Source: Callorhinus ursinus (lineage: Eukaryota; Chordata; Mammalia; Carnivora; Otariidae). Taken from it: 64,000 nucleotides of DNA. Within the stretch, counting starts at the first letter, position 1. Each line of letters opens with the position of its first letter. Below, piece by piece: positions 1 through 11,740 of this stretch. Location: positions 1,991,682-2,055,681 of the forward strand of contig NW_020313157.1 in the NCBI RefSeq assembly GCF_003265705.1, read 5' to 3'. The notes below the pieces were generated by a model, which did not search any database, was not told where the DNA came from, and was given only the letters and a program-made list of their open reading frames with translations. Both the position numbers and the translations under genes were made by a program.

Positions 1-560
1 ACAGTTTGGCGGTTCTTCGAAAAGTTAAACACAGAATTACTCTATGACCCTGCAATTCTACTCCTAGGTATCTATCCAAAATAATTAAAAACAGGTGTTC
101 AAATATTTGTACATGCATGTTCACAGCAGCACTATTCACAATAGCCAAAATACCCACCACCAGATGAGTGGATAAACACATGTGGCATATCCATACAATA
201 GAATGTTATTCAGCCATAAAAGGAATGAAGTACTGATACATACTACAGTGTGGATGAATCTTGTAAACATTATGCTTAGTGAGAGAAACCAATCACTAAA
301 GACCACATATTGTATGATTCCATTCACGTGAAATATTCAGAACAGGCAAATCCACAGACAGAAAGCAGATTGGTGGTCGTCAGGGGCTGGGGGAGGGGAG
401 AACAGGGAGTGACTGCTAACGTAATTACCTTTGGGTGATAAAAATGCTTAGAGGCAGCGGCTGACAACATTGTGAACATACTAAATGCCACTGAATTGTT
501 CATGTTAAAATGGTTACTTTTATGTTATGTGTATTTTGCCTCAGTAAATTACTTATAATT
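1..560 (+). mobile_element. Old L1 3' end (L1M-type), end of ORF2 plus 3' UTR
   Basis: The text shows the usual L1 ORF2 tail: a stretch around 120-240 resembling 'cagcactattcacaatagcc ... gtggata ... ttcagccataaaa', then the 'gtatgattccattcacgtgaaat' region near 315 and a 3' UTR ending at 'ttttgcctcagtaaa' near 535-547. The frame is broken by many changes. This is an ancient, dead, 5'-truncated copy; its left part lies outside the window. Confidence 0.85.
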
Positions 561-1734
561 ATTCAAATTCTTCTACCCATAACTGGCAGCCAACAGCAGG
601 AGCCTAGGGAGGGGTCTCCAATGGGCAGTGACACTGGCAGGAGGAGAAAGAACAGGGGAGCACGAAGCATGCTCTAATCACCACTCAAACAACAGAGACC
701 ATAGATTCAGCCTCCTTCACCAATTACACCAACCCCAGGCCGCCCATGCACCTCGCCAGTCCCATCACGCATTTACATGTGTAATAAAAAGCCGCTATCT
801 TGATACTAATCTTAGGAAGAAAAAAATTCTTACATTTGTATTAATTTTCTTTCCCAGGTTTTAATTGAAGAGAGGATACAGTGTCATGAGGGAAATAAAA
901 CCTTACTTCAACTATCCAAGGGCCATGTGGCTTCATTAGAAGTTACATTAGCTCATTAAGCAACAATAATAATGTAGAGTCAGAATCAATGAAAAAAATG
1001 CATTGCCCCAAGGTATAGATCCGTTTGGTTCAATTATATTCTTACATGGCCAAGCTCCGGTGGCTCTGACGCTAATAAAAATGTGTGATGCCAGCAGATG
1101 GGGCTTCCTTCCTCCACCTTCAAAGCTCAATGATGACACAGAAGCAAGGGTATGGCTTCCATCCTCACAACCACTTTCATTGCTTCTAGTAAGAGGCCAT
1201 CTAATCACTTACCCACCTACACCCTGGCAAAACTGATTTCTAGAGCTCATACATCAACAGGGCCAAGTAGGTTCTATGTCACCAGCCTTCCCTGATCCAT
1301 TGGTAGAGACTGCTCTGGGTGAGGGTTGAATTGTGCTATGGTTGATTATAGATGTCTGCCTTGGGCACAGGACTGGAGTGCTATGCCTGATGGTACGTAT
1401 GTTCCAGTTATGCCCAGGAGCCCCTCCAACTGGGAGGGGAGCTTAAGAAAACTATCACTCTGGCAATGCTCACCCTGCTCCTTAGCCGCACCCCTACAAG
1501 GCTGGACTGGGTTTGCACAGTAATAGAGTGCATGAGACTTTACCTCCTTCATTTTCACCAGACTTAACAAAAATCCTAAATCAGGACAAAATGAGTACTT
1601 ACTTGACCCTCGACCAGGTCGCATGGCGGGGACAGTAAATCCTGCATTAAAAAAATACAAAGACAAGAAATGTTGAATTTCACATTGCAACAATTGCTTT
1701 TCCTATGTTTTTCTCTTAGACAAAATAACTACAT
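561..1734. other. No gene recognised; unassigned sequence
   Basis: No open frame with domain-like composition and no clear repeat consensus was seen. Short open frames here have no codon structure that suggests protein. It may contain very old repeat remnants. Confidence 0.5.
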
Positions 1735-2240
1735 TCTTTGGAAAGAAATATTTGATTTATTCAATCCAAAAATGTACGTTGAGTGCCTAACACATGCCAG
1801 GTGCTGTTATAGGCTCTGCATTTATAACAATAAACAGCAAGGCAAGTTCCTGCCATGGGGTGGGAAAGAGAAGAGGGAGAACATAGCAAATAAGGAAGAT
1901 AATAACTAATAGATGAAGATCATATCAGACAGTGGTAAGTCCAAAGATGATAAAATGGGTTATGGGGGAAAGAGTGAGGAGTGCTACTGTAGACTGGGGG
2001 GTCGGAGGTAGTGGGTATTGAGAGCTGAATGACAAGAAGGAGCCAGACGTATCTGGGGTAGGTATTTTCAATGCAGGGACAGCAGGTACAAAGGCCCTCG
2101 GGCAGGCACAAATGGAAGAGAGCCAACCAACAGGAAGGCTGAAGTAGCTGGGAGTAGTCAGACATCAGAGAGGCAGGCAGGGACCAGATCTCATCTGGCC
2201 TTGAAGGTTAACATACAAATTTGGGTGTTTTTCTAAGCAA
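1735..2240 (-). mobile_element. L2 fragment, antisense
   Basis: Read on the plus strand it follows the reverse complement of the L2 3' region: 'ttgagtgcctaacacatgccagg', 'caaggcaagttcctgcc', 'aatgacaagaaggagcca', 'acaaaggccctcgggcagg', then 'ggccttgaaggttaac'. Divergence is high, as expected for a pre-placental family. Confidence 0.7.
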
Positions 2241-2567
2241 ATCAGGAAGCCACAGGAAGAATCAAAGTATCTCTTCAAAGTACCAAAAAAGCCACACCCT
2301 ACTCAGCTCAACTACCCCAAGTAGCCCCAGGGGAGTCGCCTAATCCATGCACAAGCTTCCCTCCCCTCCCCAACCTGTCCTCGGAATGCTGAGCCAGTTC
2401 CCAACACAGGAAGGGCCCTGGCTAAATTGGAAGGGAAAAGGTGAGTTGCCGAGACGCTTTCTGAAATGCAAATTTCAAGGCCAGCCTGCCCCTGTGCCCA
2501 GGATATCACCCTCCATGCCAAGATGGTTTCCCACCCAAAGGGAGAGAACGTACCAAAATCTCCCCTT

Positions 2568-2761
2568 GGGGCACCTGGGTGACTCAGTCAAGTGTCTGCC
2601 TTCGGCTCAGGTCATGATCTCAGGATCCTGGAATCGAGCCCCGCATCAGGCTCCCTGCTCAGCGGGAAGCCTGCTTCTCCCTCTCCCACTCCCCCTGCTT
2701 GTGTTCCCTCTCTCGCCATGTCTCTGTCAAATAAAATCTTAAAAATGAAATAAAATAAAAG
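2568..2761 (+). mobile_element. Carnivoran tRNA-derived SINE (SINEC type)
   Basis: Head 'ggggcacctgggtgactcag', then 'ctcaggtcatgatctcagg', a B-box-like 'ggaatcgagcccc', a CT-rich body and an 'aataaaatcttaaaaatg' A-rich tail. It is flanked by a direct repeat ctcccctt at 2560-2567 and 2762-2769, a short target-site duplication. Close to consensus, so moderately young. Confidence 0.95.
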
Positions 2762-2769
2762 CTCCCCTT

Positions 2770-3189
2770 TTCCCTGCCTGAAGCTCAGATCAAGCCTTTC
2801 ATCGTATGCCTGTGGACTCTACCAGCACCTCAGAACCCAAGACAGAAACAAGAAAATCCCTTTCCCAGACTCTGCCCAACTGAGGATAAGCCCCTGGGCA
2901 CTGGCTGTCCCAAGCAGGGTTCAGTGCCCAACAAGCTCCTTCTCTGGGCCCAGAAATGTATTCAAAGCTCACCTTCTTTTCCTTGCTCCCTCAGCCTCTT
3001 TACAAACAATAAAGCTCTGTTCTCTTTGCTTCTTTCCATGCACCCTCCAGGACTTGTGCTCAACACAGGAGACACTATAAGGAGCACAAAGGACAAGGCC
3101 CCCAATGGCACTTATGGTCTGGGGGAGAAGCAGATACTAATTAGGGGACCACAATATACAAGTTAGGCTACAGCCCTGAAGAAGAGTGT
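2770..3189. other. Unassigned; part resembles an LTR 3' end
   Basis: Around 2980-3070 an 'aataaagctctgttctc' signal is followed by a T/C-rich stretch and 'cctccaggacttgtgctcaaca'. This looks like the poly-A signal and R/U5 region of a retroviral LTR, but no matching start or duplication was found. No gene seen. Confidence 0.25.
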
Positions 3190-3760
3190 GTGACACTCCT
3201 TCCTGCCCTCTCATTTGCTCCTCTGCGCCTGGAGCCCCTGCCCACCTAGTCAGCCTTATTGGACAACCACAGCTCCTTCTACCTTCTCAACTTGGCAGAA
3301 GCCCTCTGCAGTAACTCTCCACTCCCTTAAGGTGCTGTCTTGTCCCCTTTCTGACTTTTCCCAGAGTCCTTTCTCATGGGCTCCTCTTCCTGTGCCTGTT
3401 CCAGGAACACCAGCATCCTCTGCATGCATCTTACCCTCCCTTGGGACCATTTACTATCTATCTCCCTGGGACCCCAGTTCCCACCTCCTTTAAGACCCCT
3501 GAGTGTCTGCACCTAGTCCTGACTGTTCTCCTGCACTCCAGACCCCACAAACTGACTGTCCTCTCCTCTCTCCAAGTACCAGTGACATTTCAACTCCACA
3601 GGACCCAAGCCAAGCTCTCCTCTTGCCACCAGCTGCACCTCCTTCATCTCAGGGCTCTCCCAGTCCACTGAGCCTGCAGCCTGGGTGCCTGCCCTCGATT
3701 ACCCCTACATTCAATCCCAGCTGATCCACTGCAGCTGTGTCTCTTACACTGCACTCTTGT
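3190..3760 (+). mobile_element. Probable L2 fragment, sense
   Basis: C/T-rich text with L2-like segments such as 'gcactccagaccccacaa', 'ctccctgggaccccagttcc' and 'agtaccagtgacatttcaac'. Open frames of up to 92 codons on both strands here reflect low stop density in C/T-rich DNA, not protein. Confidence 0.45.
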
Positions 3761-3764
3761 CCCT

Positions 3765-4060
3765 GGTCTGGTTACTGCATAATAATTGCATAATAATAGA
3801 CTCTTCAAAGGCTTCTGGACACATCTCTGTGCTGCTGAAAACAATTTGGCTGAAAGCAAGGAGACCGGCAGGACAATTTGGTCAAAATGAATATTCTGTG
3901 GCAGTTGTTTTCAGGGTGTTGGTCATCTTGGTATGCCATGAAGTGGTTTTAAAGACTTTTTATGCATCTTTAACCACTTGGATCCGTTTATGCCCCGTAT
4001 GAAGCATTTCATTTTATTTTGTTTAAGAAATCAAATCCCAGTATTGCCAAGCTCAACTGT
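3765..4060. other. Unique AT-rich block, candidate conserved non-coding element
   Basis: No repeat consensus is visible. There are several TAATA/AATTG-type words ('gcataataattgcataataata') and 'atgccatgaagtgg'. Candidate status is inference from composition only. Confidence 0.25.
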
Positions 4061-4299
4061 AACTAATGGCAGACACAGGGCAATGAAAAGAAAGAGTCTC
4101 CCATAAAAAACTCATTTACAGCATTCATCTAGATGAACTTCATCTAACAGTCCTTTGAAAAGCTATGTATGTGCTTTATGTCAATGTCCCGCCCTGTGAA
4201 AATCCATTTTGCAGCATGTGTGATCCTGGGAGTAGGGTGTCAACTGAATTTATATAAATCAAAATCAATATTGTTTTCCCCACCACTCTTTTCTGTATT

Positions 4300-4810
4300 A
4301 TAAATGAAGTCCTTACCACTCTCCAAAGTCACCCCTGAAAAGATAATCATGGATGCCATTTTGACATGTGTTCTTCTCTTCCTACACATGTACAAACATA
4401 CTTGCCCATATATGCATACATACACACAAAAATATAACTTTAAAAAATGGATCAGGGCTGTAGATATTGACCTATGTACTTGCTTTTTATTGTCTTACCA
4501 ACAGACCGTGAATATCTTTTCCAGATAGTTCATATAGAGTTGAGTTTCTCAATTTCAGCACTGTTGAAAATTTGGACTGGATAATCTTTGTTGTAGGGGG
4601 TGCCACAGGTTCCCTGAGGGACCTTTGAGATGTGGAAAGAACCCCTGATGTGGAGCCATCTCTTCCTTTTTTAACAGCTGCATACAATTCCATACTATGA
4701 GTACACCATAATTTAACTATCCCCATACCCATTGACATTCAAAATTTTAAATTCACCAGAGGAAACTGATGGTTAAAAAAAAAAATTGCAATGTATAAAT
4801 GGGGCCCATC
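4300..4810 (+). mobile_element. Old L1 3' end interrupted by a DNA-transposon remnant
   Basis: Left part: 'ttaaaaaatggatcaggg ... cttgctttttattgtcttaccaacagaccgtgaatatcttttccag' (4440-4525). The right part resumes at about 4670 with 'agctgcatacaattccatactatgagtacaccataatttaac', the standard order of an L1M 3' region. The interruption separates two parts that belong together. Confidence 0.7.
4530..4640 (+). mobile_element. Non-autonomous DNA transposon remnant inside L1
   Basis: The stretch 'gagtttctcaatttcagcactgttgaaaatttgg' and then 'tggataatctttgttgtagggggtgcc' matches the common mammalian 'ttctcaacctyggcactattgacatt' element. I recognise the sequence but not its exact family name. It is truncated at the right. 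Confidence 0.55.
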
Positions 4811-5089
4811 CTTCTGGTAAAATTTGAATTACTGTGTATCTGGTTTGTTTAAAACAGACAGGTCCTCTGTGTGCATTGGGCAGCTCTAGGTGTTTCTTTT
4901 ATGTTTGTTCATATGACGTGGGCATGGACAGAAGTCCACCAGTGTCAGGGAAAGATCGGTGATCGTTACTGCTGTGATGGCACAGGGAGGTGGCACACTC
5001 ATGCACCACTGGTGGGGGCAGCACTTGGCACCACCTGTCTGGCGGGCAATCAGGCAAAACAGATCAAGAGCTGTCACCCTGTCTAACAA

Positions 5090-5600
5090 TCTATTTCTTG
5101 TTCAGTAAAATTAAGTGGATAGCTCCAGTCTGTCCCTTCCCTTCTCTTTAGGCTGGATGAACTCACTGAAGCTAGATGGCTCTTAAAGATAAATGCCTGG
5201 TCCTTCTCAGAAAGACAATTAATGAGCTCAGAGACTGCTTAAACCAAGATGAAATGTGAGATTAACAGACGCAGGGCCATCTATCCACCCTGCCAACAGG
5301 CTATCTCTTCCTTGCCGGGCTGTTTCATTAGATGCCGCCAAGGAAACCCACCAAACGTACCATGGCTATCAGGGCTATTTTTGAGATAATTGCAAGGCTT
5401 GGATCCACTTAAATCAGAAATATGGGACAGAGAAGGATTAAGACGAACCCTACCCCTTTCTCCTCTGCCAAAAATGTCCCAACAGGCTTTAAAGGGACAA
5501 GAAAACCGCATGAAACTTTCATCAGAGCCTAGCTGGTTTTCTGCAGGAGCTGTGGGGCCTGAAGTTCCAATTCTGAACAGTGCCCAGTACAATAGTTAGG
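5090..5600. other. Unique block, candidate conserved non-coding element
   Basis: No repeat consensus. It holds motif-like clusters such as 'gacaattaatgagctcag', 'tttcattagatgccgcc', 'cttaaatcagaaat' and 'gagataattgcaaggc'. The 103-codon minus-strand frame over it has no domain signature. Inference only. Confidence 0.3.
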
Positions 5601-7106
5601 CACCTTTCCTCCCTGCAGGCCTCCCCTGGTCTCCTCACCCACCCCTTCTCCTCTCCATGTCTGGGAACTTGAGTTGCCTTAAGGGGAAGGGAGAAGAGAG
5701 GAAGAGAAGGAAACAGAGAAGAGAGGCAAACAAGAGTTCAGAACAGGATCCTGTGTCCTAGCTGCACTCCTGAATTACCCTACCAGCACACTCTATGGAA
5801 ACTCAGATGTTACTACTACGCACACTCTTAAAAGCTGAATCCAATCTCTGTTCGCATAACTTTGCAAGCAGGTAGACCAAGACAGGGTTAAGTCTCCTCT
5901 AGGTCGGCTTTCCCTTTTCCCCTCCAGTCTGCAATCTCCTGGAAAGCACACCAAGAATGCAAAACTGCAGGAGCCCCTCAGAAACTACCTGGCTTGCCTG
6001 TAGCTTCAACATCCCTTTCCCCAGTGGAGAAAAGAGGAGAAACAGTATTTCTGCAGACCTTCTTTTCCTTGTCATCCATTTCGTGGGAATTTCAACCTTG
6101 ACACTGAATGTGTCCCCTCGCCCCACCCTGACAAGCACAGTAACATTGGGAGATCAAGCAATGATAATAATCATAAATGCTAAGTGAAGTCCAAGCAGGT
6201 GAAGCACTTTGCTCCTGCAATGAGATGAGAACTTGGATTAATCTCTGTGCTTTTCAGTTGTGCCCTTCCTTACATAAGACTTTTCATCAGAGGCCTCCTC
6301 CTTGCCTTAGGGAGGATTAGGATTACTCTAGCAGGAGTGAAAGGATGAAGAGTTTTCATTCTCTGATTTCCAAAGGAATCTGCCAAACCAATGCCTATAC
6401 AACATTCTAGCCGTTGGAGGGAGATCATGACAGGATGAGTCCAGGTGATCATGTTCCATCACCATCTGAAAGGAACCTTCCACTAACACAGCTGCCCAAA
6501 GACTGTGGATGGTCCAGGACTCCCATGCACACCCTGAGCCTTGCAGAGCTCCAAATACTTCTCCATGTGCTCTTTTTCAGTGGTGCCCCTCCTTTTTCAA
6601 GGGAGATATACAACCCTTTAAGAGACAGAAAGGGTTATAATGGTGTAGATGAGACAGCAGTAAACTCTGCCCCACTGAAAGATTAAGTCCTCATAAAAAG
6701 ACCCCAAAAAAGATGGTAATTTTATTATTATTATTATTATGGCTTCACACATTACGAAAACAAAATAGTAAAGTTCTCAGGGCCTCTGTACTCGATGAGC
6801 TGGGATTCAAACCTGCTTTGGGTGAGATTCTGATTCCAAGACCTCTCCTGCCCACTGATTCTATCATATAAATGTAAGATCATACTCAGCATTGTGCAGA
6901 AGGACACACACTTGCCCTCAGGTAGTTTCCAAGTAACTCAGGAAGACAAAACTCAAGTATGTATGCAGAAATGGAATATCGTAACAGAGAGGCAAGGAAT
7001 ACAACACTCCACATGAGGAAAAGCAGCATGTCAGCTGGGTCTTCCAGAAAACAGACACTGAGGTGGAGTCAGGTACACGGAAGATTTACTGGGGAATAAC
7101 ATTTGA
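5601..7106. other. No gene recognised
   Basis: Mixed sequence with a purine-rich run (5680-5735), one short TTA microsatellite and no readable repeat consensus over most of its length. Open frames of 60-90 codons are not supported as genes. Confidence 0.5.
6719..6739. repeat. (TTA)n microsatellite
   Basis: About six TTA units in tandem. Confidence 0.9.
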
Positions 7107-7545
7107 GTGGGGAGTTGAATAGTATTCCCCCAAAAAGGTATGTTCCATTCCTCCTAATCCCCCAAAACTTGTACATATGACCTTATTAGGGAAAAAGGTC
7201 TTTGCAGATATCATCAGGGTAATACAAGGTCATACTGGATTTGGGTGGGCCCTAAAAGCAAAGACAGTGTCCTTAGAACATGAGAGACACAGACAGAGGG
7301 TGGGGAAAAGCCACAAAGACAGAGGCAGAGGCTGGAGGGACATGGCCACAAGCCAAGGAATGCCAGGGGCCAACAGAAGCTGGGATTGGCAAGGAAAGAT
7401 CCTCTTCTAGACCCTTGGGAGGGAGCACAGCCCTGGCAACATCTTGAACTTTTTCCTCCAGGACTGAAGGGAGATAAATTTCTGCTGTTTTAAGGCACCC
7501 GGTTTGTGATAATTTTTCACAGCAGCAGCGGAATGCTGATGGAGC
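7107..7545 (+). mobile_element. MLT1-type (ERVL-MaLR) solo LTR
   Basis: Ordered MaLR landmarks are visible: 'cctcctaatcccccaaaac', 'tatgaccttattaggg', 'ggtctttgcagatatcatc', 'tgtccttagaacatgagagacac', 'agaggctggagggacatgg', and near the end 'gataaatttctgctgtttta' plus 'cacccggtttgtgataat'. No coding potential. Confidence 0.8.
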
Positions 7546-8039
7546 TGTGAAAGAAAAAGGGAGCCAGCAAGATTGGGCAGGGGAGCTGCCAGACACGCCT
7601 GCACATCTAACAGTGTCTGGCAGCTCACTGGGGACCCAAGAGCCCAGGCTGCCCATTATAGGAGGCCCGTGTCACACAGAAATGGCCAGACCCTAGTAGA
7701 CAGTCCTGCAGTCATTGGCTGGGACCAACCTGAGAAGAGCAGGGCAGCTCAAGAGCTGAGGTGGGACTGAGGCCTCAACAGTTGGAGGATGTCATCTGCC
7801 CACACCGTTCACAGCTGGGCCACAAGTCCTTCTTCAAAGGAGGAGTTCTGTGTCTACCATAGCATGGACACAGGGATAACAAGATCAAAATTGCCCCGCC
7901 CAACTTTTATATCCCCCAGTGTGCGGTCCCCAGCGTGGAAGGAATCACTACCTGTCCCATCATCTGGGTGCCTCAGTCATTCACTCACTCCCTACCACTG
8001 TTTCCTGTGGGCCTCCTGTTTCCCCACACTTTGCTCACT

Positions 8040-8760
8040 GAACTGGTAATACTGGGTCAGTGTGCAGCAGCTCCAGAACCCTGGCACCTGCATTCCAGTT
8101 GGGGGGACAGAGCAGGCTGAAAGGTGTTAAAGGTGGGGCTGGAGGGTCAGGTGGGTAGAGTATCAAATGGGCCTTGGAATCCATGGTAATCAGGAGCCTG
8201 GAGTTTTTCCAAGTTCAAGGGGGAAATCACTGGACATGAAAGCAGGGAGGGACGGAGGTATATGGAGAATGGTTCAGACAGAGCAAGAGTAGAAATAGCT
8301 TACCAGTTAGGAAGCTCTTATCGTTCCTGCAAAAGGTCATGGAAGTATGAATTACAACAGTGGAGACAGAAAAAAGAGAGTCAAGAATATTGTGGAGATA
8401 CAATCAAGGGGACATGTTGGTGTGTCACAGAGGGTGTTTATGTTGGGGGTCAAGGGGCCAGGGAAATATCATTATCCCTGATTTCCTGACTTCCATTTCT
8501 GGTGGAAAGTGATGCCCATTATTGATCTGGGGAAGATCAGGGTGGGGAATGGAGGGGGTACAGGTAGAGATTAAGAAAGTGTTTGATAGACATGTGACAT
8601 TTGAGATGTCCATGAGACATCCTAAATGAGTGGCCAAAAAAATAATGAAACCTGTCCATGTGGGATTCAGATGAGAAGCTGGAACCCAAGTATGAATTTG
8701 GGGATCTGAGAGACCTTACTAGTTGGTCTGGCAAAGTGCTGTTTTCTTTCTCTCTGTCAG
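8040..8760 (-). mobile_element. L2 fragment, antisense
   Basis: Purine-rich text matches the upstream part of reverse-complement L2: 'gcaggctgaaaggtgttaaagg', 'gagacagaaaaaagagagtcaag', 'gtgacatttgagatgtcc'. Low similarity; orientation is supported by the order of segments. Confidence 0.45.
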
Positions 8761-9459
8761 AATCTATTGCATGGAGATGTGATAAAGCCTTGGGAGCCAC
8801 CTGAACAGGTAAGCTGTATTTGCCATGCAGGTAGAACAGGTAGCAGGTGGTCAGGAATGCAGATAAGGCCCTTAGCACAGAAGACAAGAGTTGTATCTGG
8901 CCAAGACTGCAATGCATGCATGTGGCCTCTGAGCACTGAGGCACAACAGATCATAGGACATTATTGCCTAGCATGTGGGGAACCAGTCATCAGGAAAAAA
9001 TGTTGATGAGGAATCTCTAAGCAAGTCATTCAGAGATCAGGGCACAGTCAGCATCATGCCCTTCCTAGCTCTTCAGAGACAAAATATGGCATACACTACA
9101 GGGGAAATCGGTAGAGTTCAGAGTACGGAAACATCTTCGTGGAAGGGAAAGAACCTGGGATATTAAAAGCCAGGTGGTCGTGGTTTTTATTACCAGACTA
9201 TGGGATCTATTAGCATAGTGTTTATACCTGCCTTGTTCACTATATTCCCAGACCTGGCCACTCCTAGTACCCACTGGGAGCTTGATAATGCCAGTAACAT
9301 GAGCCAATGAGTGGATAGATGGGTGGGTGGATATGTCTAAATTCTACCATGTTCCTTTGTTGTTAGGAATAAAGATAGCCAAATTTGAAATTCCTTAAAA
9401 CCCATGTGTCTATTTTGATCCATGCCAACTTCAAAGCACCTCCTTCAAGAAGCAGTAGA
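8761..9459. other. No gene or clear repeat recognised
   Basis: Nothing could be assigned. Open frames up to 80 codons on either strand carry no recognisable motif. Confidence 0.45.
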
Positions 9460-9665
9460 GGATCATAGTTAAAAACGTCATACTGCCTATGATAGCCCTA
9501 CCAAAGCCATGAGGCCTTGGGTGTCTCCTAACCCTTTGAAACTGTTTCCACCTGTGTGAGGTATCATGCTAACTGTACCTATTTCATTTGTCTCTAATGA
9601 GAACTAAATGAGATAATAGATAATTCATGTACATTGCTTAGGACAATGTATGGCAAATAAAAGTA
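9460..9665 (+). mobile_element. MIR SINE
   Basis: Core landmarks in order: 'gatcatagttaaaaacgtca', 'gaggccttgggtgtctcctaaccc', 'tgagaactaaatgagataatag', 'tgtatggcaaataaaagta'. Ancient tRNA-derived element. Confidence 0.7.
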
Positions 9666-10204
9666 CATGATAAATTACATATTCCACTCCTTTTCTTCCC
9701 TCTCTCCTCCTACCATCAGACATCACTTTTCACTGTGCTGTGCTGCCCTGCCCTCCTGGCCACACCACCCTGCAGACCCTCACGGCCACTCACCTGTTCC
9801 CTTATTCCTGTGGGCTCTTAAATTATCAGTGATGTGGAAGAAAACTACACACAGCACAGGCTGGGCTGATTGTACTAAAGCTTTCATAATACCACTCCAA
9901 GGAAGAGTATACGGTACTTAATTTTTAAAATGTAATATATATTTAATGCAATATTAATATTTAACTCACTTAATGCAATATTTAATTTGATATCTAATGC
10001 AAATAAAAATAGTAAACACATTTATTAATGATTTACACAAGCGCTTGCCTATTCTGTTTTTAAGGCATTTTTCTGCCTAGAAGACAATTTTCTAATCCCC
10101 AGAAAGCAAATATGGGAGGGTTTTAGAGCTGGTTCTTGTAAGTAGGTCAGATTTGTCATCTTGTGAGTGGGCTTGACCAAGAAGCAACAGCCATGGGTTT
10201 CATT
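9666..10204. other. No gene recognised; AT-rich from 9920 to 10040
   Basis: Includes a run of related 'taatgcaatatttaa' words at 9930-10000 that looks like slippage-prone AT-rich DNA. Nothing else could be assigned. Confidence 0.4.
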
Positions 10205-10512
10205 TAGTCATGTAATTAATAAGGGCATACTATGTGCAGGGCACTGGGCTAAGATTTGATGGGAAGAGAGAAGGAGCCCTATTCTTACAGAGCTCAAAAT
10301 CCAGTGAGATGGTGAAATTTTCTAACAACTAAAGTAAGTGCTAGGAAGGGAACCCTACAATAGTCAGACCGAGCACTAGCAGGGAACCTAACCCAGACTT
10401 AGAGTGAGGTTGGAGGGTGATCCAGGAAGACTTATTAGAGGAAGCAATACCTGAACTGAGATAACCTGGGGAAGGAGAGAGTGCTCCAGGCAGAGGGAAG
10501 AGTTGACACAAG
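10205..10512 (-). mobile_element. L2 fragment, antisense, left part
   Basis: 'gggcatactatgtgcagggcactgggcta', 'ccctattcttacagagctc', 'aagtgctaggaaggg', 'ggtgatccaggaagacttattagagg' and 'tgctccaggcagaggg' match the reverse complement of the L2 3' end. It continues after the LTR that follows. Confidence 0.8.
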
Positions 10513-10923
10513 GCTTCTAAGGACTGAATGTGTGCCTCCCAAATTCATATATGGAAGCCCTAATCCCCAAAGTGATGTTCTGAGGAGGTGGGACCTTTGG
10601 CAGATGGTTAGGTGATGAAAGCAGAGCCCTTGTGAATGGTCTGAGGAGGTGGGACCTTTGGCAGATGGTTAGGTGATGAAAGCAGAGCCGTTGTGAATGG
10701 GATTAGTGCTCTTAAAGTAAGAGATGAAAGAGATGATATATCTCTTCACCATGTGAGGGCACAGCAAGAAGGTCAACATCTTGAAGAGAGCTCTCACCAG
10801 GCACCAGATCAGCTGTGCCTTGATCTTGGGCTTCCAGCCTTCAGAACTATGAGAAGTAAATGTCTGTTGTTTATGCTGCACAGCCTATGATGTTCTGTTA
10901 GAGAAGTCCAAGCTGACTAAGAT
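10513..10923 (+). mobile_element. MST-type (ERVL-MaLR) LTR inside an L2
   Basis: Clear consensus order: 'ggactgaatgtgtgcctccc', 'aattcatatatggaagccctaatcc', 'gaggaggtgggacctttgg', 'gggattagtgctcttaaa', 'caccatgtgagggcacagcaagaagg', 'ctcaccaggcaccagat', 'ccttgatcttgggcttccagcc', 'gtctgttgtttatgctgcacagcc'. It interrupts an L2 that resumes on the right. It carries an internal 61-bp duplication. Confidence 0.9.
10579..10700 (+). repeat. 61-bp tandem duplication within the MST LTR
   Basis: Unit 1 spans 10579-10639 and unit 2 spans 10640-10700. The copies differ at one base (gagcccttg against gagccgttg), so 60 of 61 positions agree. The host LTR is much more diverged from its consensus, so the duplication is far younger than the LTR, or is an assembly error. 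Confidence 0.95.
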
Positions 10924-11330
10924 AAAATCCTGGAGACACGGTTATGCCAAAGACCAGAGAAGTTCATAACTGCTGGAGAACAGAAGGGAAGTAGGAGTGA
11001 GGCAGGGCTTTATGGGACCCAAGAAGGGGTTTGGATGTTATTCCAAAGATAATGAGATTTAGCCACTGGAGTGACATGACCAGGGCTGCACTTTAGAAGG
11101 AATACTCCAGCTGGAAGACAGTTCCACAGCTAGCATCTACTAAACTAATCAAGAGAAGAGAGGTGCCAATGGGAAAAGGAAAGAAAATGGGCAGATTCAA
11201 GAAAAATTTAGGACACTGAATGGACAGGTCTTGGTGCCTGTGTGTGGCAAGTGACAAAGAGTAACAAAGCAAAGATGATATGTAGGTTTTTAACAATTGG
11301 GTAGGTGCAGTAAATAAAGGATGTTAGTCA
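10924..11330 (-). mobile_element. L2 fragment, antisense, right part
   Basis: Continues the L2 cut by the LTR: 'gtgaggcagggctttatggg', 'gtttggatgttattccaaag', 'tagccactggagtgacatgaccaggg', 'atactccagctggaagaca', 'gacaggtcttggtgcctg'. The order fits reverse-complement L2. Confidence 0.75.
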
Positions 11331-11489
11331 CCAATGTCATTGTTATCATGACTATCGTCCTTACCAATGTCTCGGTGCCACCCTAAAGGACTACACAGAA
11401 TAAATCTATTTCAACCTCTACAGCACAATCTTTCAACTCTGTTTCCAAAAATAAACATGACCCATGAAAGGTGCAAAGTGTGACAATAA

Positions 11490-11740
11490 AGTGGGGCTCA
11501 TCCTACACGAGCCAAACGATCCAACATAATGCTGAAATATTATTCAGCCTTCAGAAATAATGCTCCAGTGTTATATTTAATGACATGGAGAAACAGACTT
11601 AATGCACTGTAAATTTTTTTAAAAAACTTTTGGTGTACATAGAATAATCTCATTTTAACACAAAGAATAAAATATGCCACATTAACATTAGCTTTCTTTT
11701 GATTATTCTTTTATGTTTTCTCATATTTTCTAATTTTTTT
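11490..11740 (+). mobile_element. Old L1 3' end fragment
   Basis: 'aatgctgaaatattattcagcc', 'taatgacatggagaaacagac' and 'agaataatctcattttaacacaaag' follow the order of an L1M ORF2 end and 3' UTR. Confidence 0.65.

Noticed and set aside
2347..2742. 131-codon plus-strand frame
   Set aside because: Its second half is the CT-rich body of a SINE.
7273..7656. 127-codon minus-strand frame
   Set aside because: Most of it is the reverse of an MLT1-type LTR; no domain.
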